Assembly (NCBI GenBank): GCA_016784305.1
Contig: JADHUY010000002.1
Span: forward strand, 1-43,522
DNA: 43,522 nt
Source: Parcubacteria group bacterium
Lineage (GTDB): Bacteria; Patescibacteriota; Minisyncoccia; Phycocordibacterales; JABMNX01
Reading direction: 5' to 3'
The notes beneath the pieces are model-generated. The model was not told where the DNA came from, searched no databases, and saw only the letters and a program-made list of their open reading frames with translations. The translations under genes and the position numbers were made by a program. Positions 16,225 to 22,504 of the stretch are shown piece by piece (within the stretch, counting starts at the first letter, position 1; the number at the start of each line of letters is the position of its first letter).

Positions 16225-17403
16225 ATGCACATACTAAAAGCCCTAGGAGTCAAAAATATCCTCTTCTTCCTAACGGTAATCGCCGTAGTTACCGTAGGCT
16301 CTCTCATAGAAAGCCCTAAAGAGGTCGTAATCCATGAGCCAGTTATAAACGATGCGGAAATTCTTGAGATTCCTGCCACAAATATTGAGGAAGATGTCGT
16401 TATAGAGGAGGAGGTGGTGCTTGACACAGCACCAATTCCGGAGGAAACAACTCCTAAAGCTGTAGTGGTGCCAGAAACTCCAGAAGAGACTGTGGAGGCT
16501 AGCGAGGAGGAAGTGATAATAGTCCCAGCTACTCCTAAGGTTGAGACAAAATCCCTCAACAAGATAAATAGCGAGGTGGCCGAAGCCACAGTAAACATAC
16601 TTTGTAGCTCAAATGGCACAGGAGTGCTCCAATCAACGACTGGCTCTGGTGTAATTATAGATCCAAAGGGGGTTATTATTACAAATGCTCACATTGCGCA
16701 GTATCTACTACTCAAAGACTATCCCTCTCCTCGCTCTATAGAGTGCACAGGACGCACTGGAAGCCCTGCTAGAGCCAAGTACACTCTTGAACTACTCTAC
16801 ATCTCAAAAGAATGGGTAAAGGAACATGCAGGTGACATACGCACAGCAGAGCCAAAAGGCACCGGAGAACATGACTTTGCACTTCTGCGTGTAACAGGCC
16901 GCACTGATCCCAATGCATCACTTCCGAGTTCATTTCCATATGTTGAAGCAAGCACAGACGAAATAGATTTTGTGGTGGGAGAAGAAATGTTAGTGCGGAG
17001 CTACCCAGCTGGGCTCTTGGGTGGTATTTCAATACAAAAAGATCTCTACGCGGTGGCAACCATAGTAAACATTATGAAACTTTACACATTCTCTAGTACC
17101 AATATTGACCTAATATCAATAGGTGGTTCCATTGCAGCACAAGGTGGTTCATCAGGCGGTGCCGTAATTGACACAGACGGCAAATTAAGAGGCATCATAG
17201 TGACCTCAAGCCGTGAGGAAACTACTGGTGAGCGTGACCTACGTGCCATTACACTTGCCCACGTTGAGCGAGACCTAGAAGAGTATGAAAATACTACTTT
17301 AGGTGGGCTCCTCTCTGGAGACATATCTGCCAAAGCCGAAAACTTTGGCTTAAATAAAGCCCCTCAGCTTACCAAGCTCCTCACGGATGTACTTGAGAAA
17401 TAG
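16225..17403 (+). CDS. Trypsin-like serine protease (S1 fold), membrane-anchored
   Basis: 392 aa from ATG 16225. An N-terminal signal/anchor (ILFFLTVIAVVTVGSLI) precedes a long Glu/Pro/Val-rich linker (about residues 30-120). The protease core has the triad: His156 in IITNAHIAQ, Asp217 in GEHDFALLRV and Ser310 in AQGGSSGGAVI. No PDZ domain follows, unlike DegP/HtrA. A TATACT at 16210-16215 lies 9 nt before the ATG. It probably acts outside the cytoplasmic membrane; the substrate is unknown. Confidence 0.85.
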   Translation: MHILKALGVKNILFFLTVIAVVTVGSLIESPKEVVIHEPVINDAEILEIPATNIEEDVVIEEEVVLDTAPIPEETTPKAVVVPETPEETVEASEEEVIIVPATPKVETKSLNKINSEVAEATVNILCSSNGTGVLQSTTGSGVIIDPKGVIITNAHIAQYLLLKDYPSPRSIECTGRTGSPARAKYTLELLYISKEWVKEHAGDIRTAEPKGTGEHDFALLRVTGRTDPNASLPSSFPYVEASTDEIDFVVGEEMLVRSYPAGLLGGISIQKDLYAVATIVNIMKLYTFSSTNIDLISIGGSIAAQGGSSGGAVIDTDGKLRGIIVTSSREETTGERDLRAITLAHVERDLEEYENTTLGGLLSGDISAKAENFGLNKAPQLTKLLTDVLEK

Positions 17404-17497
17404 GAAAAGTAAGACGTCAATTGACTACTGACCACGAGAGGAGTACAACGGGTTTAGTAAACGAATAAAATATGTGACATTTTGTCGAACCGTCAAT

Positions 17498-17507
17498 GTA
17501 GGAGGGT
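17498..17507 (+). promoter_or_regulatory. Strong Shine-Dalgarno sequence
   Basis: TAGGAGGGTA lies just upstream of the ATG at 17511. It is one of only two strong ribosome-binding sites noticed in the window. Confidence 0.75.
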
Positions 17508-17510
17508 ATC

Positions 17511-17957
17511 ATGACGCGACTTTTTAACTTAGCATTAAGTGCAGTCGCTGTGCTGCTCTTACTGACATCAAGCGCAGTATCTGCACAAACGCAAACCAGG
17601 GCGACTTATATTCTCGAGATTGTTCATTACTCAACCACTCTACCGGCATGCAAAGAAAAGTCGCAAGCCGATGCAATTCTCGAAGACTTTAAAAACGGAA
17701 GAGTATATAAGTCGCTTGCACGCTACGATCTTTACGCGCGACAAGGCAAATGTGTGCCACTTGGGAAGTTGGACGTCTACGTCTTTAAGGAGAGGTTCAA
17801 GCAAGTTGAAGGACCTAAGGGCACTTTGCTCACACCAGCAAAGGTCCTGAACTCCAAAGATGAAGAACTATTCGCATGGACAAACGGATGCGTCATCACA
17901 GTAGAAGAATTAGAGAAAGACCTAATATTCACCTGTGGAGTAAGAATAAATATCTGA
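17511..17957 (+). CDS. Small secreted protein with four cysteines
   Basis: 148 aa, family not recognised. A clear signal peptide (LALSAVAVLLLLTSSAVSAQ, cleavage near residue 25) is followed by a soluble domain with four Cys (in LPACKE, GKCVPL, NGCVIT and FTCGVR) that could make two disulfides. The gene stands alone, with a strong AGGAGG site, a TAAAAT -10 candidate at 17466-17471 and its own terminator. The strong SD differs from most neighbours, so acquisition from elsewhere is possible. Confidence 0.75.
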   Translation: MTRLFNLALSAVAVLLLLTSSAVSAQTQTRATYILEIVHYSTTLPACKEKSQADAILEDFKNGRVYKSLARYDLYARQGKCVPLGKLDVYVFKERFKQVEGPKGTLLTPAKVLNSKDEELFAWTNGCVITVEELEKDLIFTCGVRINI

Positions 17958-17976
17958 CCAAGTTGTACAAACGCCA

Positions 17977-18005
17977 GAAAGCCCGACCAGGAATGTCGGG
18001 CTTTC
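17977..18005. terminator. Terminator between the secreted protein gene and mscS
   Basis: An 11-bp stem GAAAGCCCGAC/GTCGGGCTTTC with a 7-nt loop. It lies between convergent genes and can serve both. Confidence 0.8.
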
Positions 18006-18016
18006 GCACTTCTAAC

Positions 18017-19054
18017 TCATTTGGCTGAATAAATAGTTCTCGTAGGATATGCAAAGTCTATCTTCTCCTTTTGGAATTTCTCAATTATATTTAGTGAAAT
18101 CCCCTCTTCTATGTCTCTAAACTCTTTGTAATCGGTGGTCTTTACATAATAAGAAACGTCATAATTTAATGACGAATCGGCAAAAGTTTTGAAATTAACA
18201 CGGTCAAATTTCGTACTTTTTTCTGCCTCAATAATCTCTTTTATCATCTCAGGAATAGCGCGAAGCTTTTCAACTGGTGTCTCATACGTCACCCCTATTG
18301 TAAATAGTGAACGACGCTCCTTAATGCGTTTGTAGTTTTTAATTCTTGCGGTAGTTAACTCTTTGTTTGAAATAACTATCTCTTCTCCTGTAATTGAGCG
18401 TATTCTAGTTGTCTTAATGCCAATTTTCTCTACAGTACCGGTACTATCCCCTGCTTGAATAAAGTCCCCTACCTCAAATGGCTTATCTAAATAAATGGCA
18501 AAAGAGCTAAATAGATCGGAGAGAATATTTTGAAGAGCAAGAGCAACCGCAATACCTCCAATACCAAGCCCTGCAATAAGGGACGTGACATTTATGCCAA
18601 GATTTGCAAGAACCATTAAAGCTGCAACTATCCAAAGAGCCCATTTAACAAAGTTGCTTAAAAACTTAAAAGCACCCTGCCCATCAATTCCCTCTTTTTC
18701 GGAACGCTTCTCTATTGTGTAATCAATTAGGACATGGAGTGCCATCACAGCTTGATACGCAAGCCAAGCAAGTAGTACACCATTTATAATTTGCTCCAGT
18801 GTCTCAAGAAAAGCTAACGATTGCACTGCAATATAAAATGCAAGAAAATAATAAAATGCTGGCTTTAGACTTCTTACAATCCTAATAAGCGTGTCGTCTA
18901 GATCAGTTTTCGTTTTCTTTGCAAGATCCTCTAGTCGCCTAAGCAATAGCCATTGAAGAAATTTAAAAGCAGCTGCCACTACAACAAAAATTGTAATTGC
19001 AAGCAAGTACTCGTCCGTAGTATTTCCTAGATATGTCATAGATATGTCAACCAT
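18017..19054 (-). CDS. MscS-family mechanosensitive ion channel
   Basis: 345 aa. Several N-terminal membrane helices lead to the MscS pore and upper beta domain: GLGIGGIAVALALQNILSDL (TM3 and its extension), then DKPFEVGDFIQAGDSTGTVEKIGIKTTRIR. It releases solutes on hypo-osmotic shock. ATG 19054 is used; ATG 19039 (MTYLGN) is an alternative, as a TAATAC element sits 1 nt before the first ATG. The 28-bp TrpR-type palindrome lies about 85 bp upstream. Confidence 0.9.
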   Translation of the reverse strand: MVDISMTYLGNTTDEYLLAITIFVVVAAAFKFLQWLLLRRLEDLAKKTKTDLDDTLIRIVRSLKPAFYYFLAFYIAVQSLAFLETLEQIINGVLLAWLAYQAVMALHVLIDYTIEKRSEKEGIDGQGAFKFLSNFVKWALWIVAALMVLANLGINVTSLIAGLGIGGIAVALALQNILSDLFSSFAIYLDKPFEVGDFIQAGDSTGTVEKIGIKTTRIRSITGEEIVISNKELTTARIKNYKRIKERRSLFTIGVTYETPVEKLRAIPEMIKEIIEAEKSTKFDRVNFKTFADSSLNYDVSYYVKTTDYKEFRDIEEGISLNIIEKFQKEKIDFAYPTRTIYSAK

Positions 19055-19138
19055 AGTATTACATGATATTAAGCAAAACTAACACATATGGCAAGAACAC
19101 CCGCAAAAACATCTAATAAATCTTGCACGAGTCAAACC

Positions 19139-19166
19139 AATTTAGTTCGGTTAACCGAACTAAATT
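19139..19166. promoter_or_regulatory. Palindromic operator copy 3 (28 bp), upstream of mscS
   Basis: A perfect palindrome whose central 20 bp (19143-19162) equal the cores at 1677-1696 and 2166-2185. It lies in a 411-bp gene-free stretch before the minus-strand mscS gene. Either that gene or an unrecognised plus-strand transcript could be its target. Confidence 0.7.
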
Positions 19167-19260
19167 CATACGATGTATCGTATGATTTCCAAGTCAAATG
19201 TTTTATTTTTACGCATCGGTATTTTATACGATATCTGCCTGCCGGCAGATATCGTATAAA
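19167..19260. repeat. Cluster of ATACGAT inverted repeats
   Basis: CATACGAT-GT-ATCGTATG (19167-19184) is followed by a 17-bp perfect stem at 19223-19239 and 19244-19260 with loop TGCC, whose arms also contain ATACGAT/ATCGTAT. The shared heptamer suggests binding sites for one regulator, or a structured RNA. Confidence 0.5.
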
Positions 19261-19465
19261 CAAAAATTTAGACACCAAACTGTTGGTGAATCTGTTTAGT
19301 TAAAATCTCATTTCAGCTCTAAGTCGGGGCGCCGGGAATCGGCGTCAGGTCACTAGGCGCTTCGCGCTAAGTGCCTCCTGCCCGGACTCGGCGCTTCACC
19401 CTTCGGCGCGCCTCCGTCTTTCGATTCCCGACACGCCCTCAAGCACCTTGCTTCGCAAGTTACTT
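19261..19465. other. Gene-free GC-rich stretch before tRNA-Pro
   Basis: No supportable gene. It begins with a repeat of the tRNA-Pro 3' end (19324-19341), then short GC-rich hairpins such as GGCGCTTCGCGC-type sequence, and an inverted partial copy (CGATTCCCG) near 19419. Its composition is much more GC-rich than its flanks. Confidence 0.5.
19324..19341 (+). repeat. 18-bp direct repeat of the tRNA-Pro 3' end
   Basis: TCGGGGCGCCGGGAATCG is identical to 19466-19483, which is the discriminator, acceptor and T-arm end of tRNA-Pro. The two copies are 142 bp apart, like the two sides of an integration site, but the interval holds no integrase. Confidence 0.65.
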
Positions 19466-19536
19466 TCGGGGCGCCGGGAATCGAACCCGGGCCGCACGGT
19501 CCCAAACCGTGAACACTACCATTATGCTACGCCCCG
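19466..19536 (-). tRNA. tRNA-Pro (anticodon UGG)
   Basis: Minus strand: acceptor CGGGGCG with CGCCCCG, giving the bacterial tRNA-Pro C1-G72 pair, and discriminator A73. The anticodon arm CACGG-TTTGGGA-CCGTG gives UGG. The T-arm has GGTTCGATTCC. CCA is not encoded and must be added by the cca product. Confidence 0.95.
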
Positions 19537-19565
19537 TATAACCACAATATACTACCATGTTTTCT

Positions 19566-19606
19566 AAAAGACATGTAAAGGACAAGTAGAATAATCTAAA
19601 GGACAT
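19566..19606. repeat. AAAGGACA repeat group 1
   Basis: AAAAGACAT, AAAGGACA and AAAGGACAT occur in tandem. The first 19 bp match 18 of 19 at 24388-24406. Further copies lie at 20630-20751. They resemble iterons or binding sites of one protein. Confidence 0.5.
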
Positions 19607-19985
19607 TTTCTACAATCCTGCACTTTGCCTGCTTTCTTGCAATATCTAGGAACACTGCCACAACGTCTATACACCAATCCACGTCCTCATCAATCCCCTT
19701 TTCCAACATATATGTATCTGCCACTCTGGCTATTTTCTCAAGCTTTTTAGGATGAACCTTTTCTTCTGGCCTATAATCCGTTTCACGTGAAATATTGACT
19801 AAATTTTCACGTGTAACAGCCTTTACCTCTACGAAGTGTATACAATTCCCTTTTTGGGCAATTATATCTATTTCTCCCCATTTCTTAGTATAATTCCTGT
19901 CAATTATAGAAAGCCCCCGTTTCACGAGAAACTTACATGCCACATCTTCACCAATATCCCCTATTTCTTTAGTGTTTTTATTCAC
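19596..19985 (-). CDS. YraN/UPF0102 family endonuclease-like protein
   Basis: 129 aa with the family pattern: GDIGEDVACKFLVKRGLSIIDRNY, then KWGEIDIIAQKGNCIHFVEVKAV, a restriction-endonuclease-like core with the E..D...EVK acidic/lysine residues. The biochemical role is not settled. It starts with GTG, overlapping the methyltransferase stop (GTGA), and three of the six parS-like sites lie inside it, with a fourth over its start. Confidence 0.88.
   Translation of the reverse strand: MNKNTKEIGDIGEDVACKFLVKRGLSIIDRNYTKKWGEIDIIAQKGNCIHFVEVKAVTRENLVNISRETDYRPEEKVHPKKLEKIARVADTYMLEKGIDEDVDWCIDVVAVFLDIARKQAKCRIVENVL
19781..19796. promoter_or_regulatory. parS-like site 1 (core TTTCACGTGAAA)
   Basis: Perfect 12-bp palindrome TTTCACGTGAAA at 19781-19792; with its flanks it matches the bacterial parS consensus TGTTTCACGTGAAACA at 14 of 16 positions. 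It lies inside yraN. Confidence 0.55.
19803..19818. promoter_or_regulatory. parS-like site 2
   Basis: ATTTTCACGTGTAACA matches the parS consensus at 13 of 16 positions. It lies 22 bp after site 1, inside yraN. Confidence 0.45.
19918..19933. promoter_or_regulatory. parS-like site 3
   Basis: CGTTTCACGAGAAACT matches 13 of 16, with one change in the central CACGTG. It lies inside yraN. Confidence 0.4.
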
Positions 19986-20599
19986 TTTTCACGTGAAACT
20001 TGCTTTCTTAGCATTATTTCGAGCCAATCTACCTCATGAACAGTATTCCTACTATCTATAACCTTATAGCTATTTCCAACTATCTCTCTTATGTCATCAG
20101 CGGTGTATAAGTAAAAATAACGCTCCCCTATAGCATCCTCTTTGAGAACTTCACCATATTTCCCATATTTCAAGCAAAGAAAGATTAGACCGTCGTCACT
20201 TAGCCATTCATGTGCTTTTTTAAGTAAAATTTTATTTTCATCTTTGGTTGTATGAAGAAATGTCGCAAGTCCAAAAATTATATCGAATGAATTAGACTTG
20301 AAATCTAGTTCACGAATATCGGCAATACGAAAATCCGCCTCAGGCAAGCGCTTTCTTGCTATATTAATCATTTCCTTAGACGCATCAATACCAACATAAG
20401 ATCCGGCTCTTTTTAGTATCGTTTGAGCATCACGACCTCCCCCAACACCAAGCTCTAAACAGCGTGGCTTCTTTATATTGATAAAATCAAGGGCTCTGTT
20501 AACATTCTTCTCCCAATAAGAGGCCCCTTTGTCAAATTTATCAACATAGTGCTTAGCATCTTTGTTATAAGTTGCTACTGTTTGTGCATTCTTGTCCAT
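19982..20599 (-). CDS. Class I SAM-dependent methyltransferase
   Basis: 205 aa. Motif I CLELGVGGGRDAQ (about residues 48-60), GIDASKEMINIARKRLP (motif II), RIADIRELDFKSNSFDIIFG (motif III/IV). No substrate can be read from the sequence. It is the first gene of a two-gene unit with yraN (4-bp overlap). A parS-like site lies just before its start (20611-20626) and another at its 3' end. Confidence 0.85.
   Translation of the reverse strand: MDKNAQTVATYNKDAKHYVDKFDKGASYWEKNVNRALDFINIKKPRCLELGVGGGRDAQTILKRAGSYVGIDASKEMINIARKRLPEADFRIADIRELDFKSNSFDIIFGLATFLHTTKDENKILLKKAHEWLSDDGLIFLCLKYGKYGEVLKEDAIGERYFYLYTADDIREIVGNSYKVIDSRNTVHEVDWLEIMLRKQVSREK
19985..20000. promoter_or_regulatory. parS-like site 4
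   Basis: CTTTTCACGTGAAACT matches 13 of 16, with a perfect core. It covers the yraN start and the end of the methyltransferase gene. Confidence 0.5.
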
Positions 20600-20610
20600 C
20601 TTACTTAAAA

Positions 20611-20626
20611 AGTGTCACGTGAAACA
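20611..20626. promoter_or_regulatory. parS-like site 5
   Basis: AGTGTCACGTGAAACA matches 14 of 16. It lies 12 bp upstream of the methyltransferase start. Confidence 0.5.
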
Positions 20627-20717
20627 TTTATAGGACATTTTTGGTCGTTTTTAGGTAAAAGGACGTCTTTTATCCCCCTAATCCCCATAGTTTTCCCCAA
20701 CTTTGTGGAAAAATGAC

Positions 20718-20733
20718 CGTTTCAAGTGAAACT
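20718..20733. promoter_or_regulatory. parS-like site 6
   Basis: CGTTTCAAGTGAAACT matches 13 of 16, with one change in the core. It is flanked by AAAGGAC-type repeats on the minus strand (20734-20751). Confidence 0.4.
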
Positions 20734-20752
20734 TTGTCCTTTTTGTCCTTTA

Positions 20753-20787
20753 ATTTTGCGACCCAATCAGTGATTGGGTCACAAAAT
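20753..20787. repeat. Near-perfect inverted repeat in the gap before the HTH gene
   Basis: ATTTTG-c-GACCCAATCA-g-TGATTGGGTC-a-CAAAAT: 17-nt arms with one mismatch. There is no T-run in either direction, so an operator is as likely as a terminator. Confidence 0.5.
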
Positions 20788-20860
20788 ATGGCTTATTCCC
20801 GTGCATTTAAGTATCTCATATATATACCGATTATGCACATGATAAAAAGTTGAACTGACG

Positions 20861-20869
20861 TGATATACT
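20861..20869 (+). promoter_or_regulatory. Extended -10 of the first HTH paralogue
   Basis: TGA-TATACT ends 8 nt before the ATG at 20878. A leaderless transcript is likely, running on into tRNA-Gly. Confidence 0.55.
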
Positions 20870-20877
20870 TGTTAAGT

Positions 20878-21567
20878 ATGCGAGACGATAAAAACTCTGC
20901 AGAAAAAATGCGCTCTAATGGTAGTAGTTACAAGGAAATATCACGAAAACTACGAATACCCATAAGCACTCTATCCACTTGGTTCAGTGATGAAAGTTGG
21001 TCTAAACAAGTTAAGAATAGGCTAACATTACAGGCGAACAAAGAGAACCGCGTTAAAATGCGTGGACTTAATAAAATTCGTGGAATAGCCCTTGAAGAGG
21101 CGTATAAAACAGCCAGTTTAGAAGCGGAGGCTGAATTTGAAGAACTTAAATACCACCCTTTATTCGTTTCTGGAATAATGCTGTATTGGGGAGAAGGTGA
21201 TAAGGTGACTAAATACGCGGTTAGGCTAGTAAACACAGACTATAAACTAGTAAAAGTATATGTGACCTTTTTAAAAGAAGTATGTAAAATTCCAGCCACA
21301 AAAATTAAATCCTCGTTGCTCTTGTATCCTGATTTGGAAAACGATGTTTGTCTTGCTTTTTGGTCATCAAATATTGACGTGGCCAGAGAGAATTTTACTA
21401 AAAGTACCGTAATTGAGGGCAGACATAAAAGTAGGAGGGTGACATATGGGATTTGCACTGTAACGGTTTCTAGCACATACTTCAAGGTCAAAATGCTTAG
21501 ATGGATGGAATTGATGCCTGCAGAACTGTTAAGAAAAGGGTATTATTATCCAGAAATCAAATCGTAA
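20878..21567 (+). CDS. HTH protein with a LAGLIDADG-like second domain (paralogue A)
   Basis: 229 aa from ATG 20878. The N-terminal helix-turn-helix (SYKEISRKLRIPISTLSTWFSD, about residues 17-38) is followed by a basic helix, then PLFVSGIMLYWGEGDK and VNTDYKLVKVYVTFLKEV, a pattern resembling the first helix and strands of LAGLIDADG/WhiA-like domains with an acidic residue before Gly. It shares these motifs with the gene at 21761-22441. The stop codon ends one base before tRNA-Gly, so the two are co-transcribed. DNA binding is likely; nuclease activity is only inferred. Confidence 0.7.
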   Translation: MRDDKNSAEKMRSNGSSYKEISRKLRIPISTLSTWFSDESWSKQVKNRLTLQANKENRVKMRGLNKIRGIALEEAYKTASLEAEAEFEELKYHPLFVSGIMLYWGEGDKVTKYAVRLVNTDYKLVKVYVTFLKEVCKIPATKIKSSLLLYPDLENDVCLAFWSSNIDVARENFTKSTVIEGRHKSRRVTYGICTVTVSSTYFKVKMLRWMELMPAELLRKGYYYPEIKS

Positions 21568-21568
21568 A

Positions 21569-21639
21569 GCGGGTATAGTTTAGTGGTAGAACAGTTGCTT
21601 GCCAAGCAACAAATCCGGGTTCGATTCCCGGTATCCGCA
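21569..21639 (+). tRNA. tRNA-Gly (anticodon GCC)
   Basis: Acceptor GCGGGTA with TATCCGC, anticodon arm GTTGC-TTGCCAA-GCAAC giving GCC, T-arm with GGGTTCGATTCCC, discriminator A, no encoded CCA. It starts two bases after the stop codon's last base. Confidence 0.95.
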
Positions 21640-21671
21640 CAAATTAGCTTTGGCTTAAGAGAAACTATGTT

Positions 21672-21746
21672 TGGTGCCCCCGCCAGGACTCGAACCTGGA
21701 ACAAATGCTTCGAAGGCATTCATGATATCCATTTCACCACAGGGGC
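21672..21746 (-). tRNA. tRNA-Arg (anticodon UCG)
   Basis: Minus strand: acceptor GCCCCTG with CGGGGGC, anticodon arm AATGC-CTTCGAA-GCATT giving UCG, T-arm CCAGGTTCGAGTCCTGG, discriminator A and an encoded CCA (21674-21672). Convergent with tRNA-Gly(GCC). Confidence 0.95.
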
Positions 21747-21760
21747 ATTAATGTTCTAGT

Positions 21761-22441
21761 CTACCCGTTGTGCTTATAATGTTCAACGAGTAGGTTTGAC
21801 CACATAATAGTCTTTCTGCGCAAGTTAGTACTCTTAGGAAGCTCTAGTCGCAAGCATCCTTTGTAATTTGGTCTTTTCTTTATTAGCAATCCTGTCGGTT
21901 TGTAGATTGTCTTTCTGAAATTCCTCTCTGGAACACTCAATTCTCTAGCCCAATACTTCTCCCAATTTTCATGTGCATATGGTCTGTGCATATACAACCG
22001 CGCAAAAACACTGTCCTTTTCAATTCCAAAGAATCTTTTTATCCAAAGCAACATCAGAACAACCATTTGAGGGTCAGAATTTGAAAACTGAAACATGTCT
22101 GACCGTTTTGCCCCCTCTGCCCAATAAAGTGCGATGCCAACTTGAAATAAAGGATCTTTTACAAATCGCTTAAATTCAGTTTTCGCTTCCTTAAATAACT
22201 CCGCCTCGCGATTTAAGCGACGCGCGCGGTTTGCGGTTGCGGCTTTAATCCTGCCACGAGAAATATTCGCATCTCGTCTTGAACGCAAATATCGCTTTTC
22301 TGACCAAGTTAAAGGCAAATCTTTAAGCCAGCTGGACAGTGTACTTTTTGAAACAGCAACTTCTTTGAGAATCTCGTTATAGCTAAGACCTTTTTTGCGT
22401 AGCCTTACAGCCGCATTTCGTTCGCGAACTTTAGTTTTCAT
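21761..22441 (-). CDS. HTH protein with a LAGLIDADG-like second domain (paralogue B)
   Basis: 226 aa from ATG 22441 (MKTKVRERNA). The HTH is SYNEILKEVAVSKSTLSSWLKD; the second domain has PLFQVGIALYWAEGAKR, FQFSNSDPQMVVLMLLWIKRFFGI and a C-terminal TIMWSNLLVEHY. It aligns by eye with paralogue A (SYxEIxxxLxxxxSTLSxW, DPLFxxGIxLYWxEGxK, NxD). It lies just downstream of tRNA-Arg, so the two paralogues bracket the tRNA pair. The upstream in-frame ATG at 22468 lies ahead of the -10. Confidence 0.7.
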   Translation of the reverse strand: MKTKVRERNAAVRLRKKGLSYNEILKEVAVSKSTLSSWLKDLPLTWSEKRYLRSRRDANISRGRIKAATANRARRLNREAELFKEAKTEFKRFVKDPLFQVGIALYWAEGAKRSDMFQFSNSDPQMVVLMLLWIKRFFGIEKDSVFARLYMHRPYAHENWEKYWARELSVPERNFRKTIYKPTGLLIKKRPNYKGCLRLELPKSTNLRRKTIMWSNLLVEHYKHNG

Positions 22442-22451
22442 AGCACATACC

Positions 22452-22460
22452 AGTATAACA
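22452..22460 (-). promoter_or_regulatory. Extended -10 of the second HTH paralogue
   Basis: TGT-TATACT on the minus strand, 10 nt before the ATG at 22441; the leader would be about 3 nt. Confidence 0.5.
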
Positions 22461-22504
22461 CAGTTCACATGTTCATATGTAGAGAAAAGGGTTAGAATAT
22501 TGTC

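Noticed and set aside
19088-19303. 71-codon plus-strand frame before tRNA-Pro
   Set aside because: It reads through the operator and the hairpin cluster; the same VRLTELN string as at the first operator shows it is palindrome sequence, not a gene.
19466-19535. Alternative tRNA-Pro boundary starting one base later
   Set aside because: That would give an acceptor with a G73 discriminator; shifting by one base gives C1-G72 and A73, as bacterial tRNA-Pro requires.
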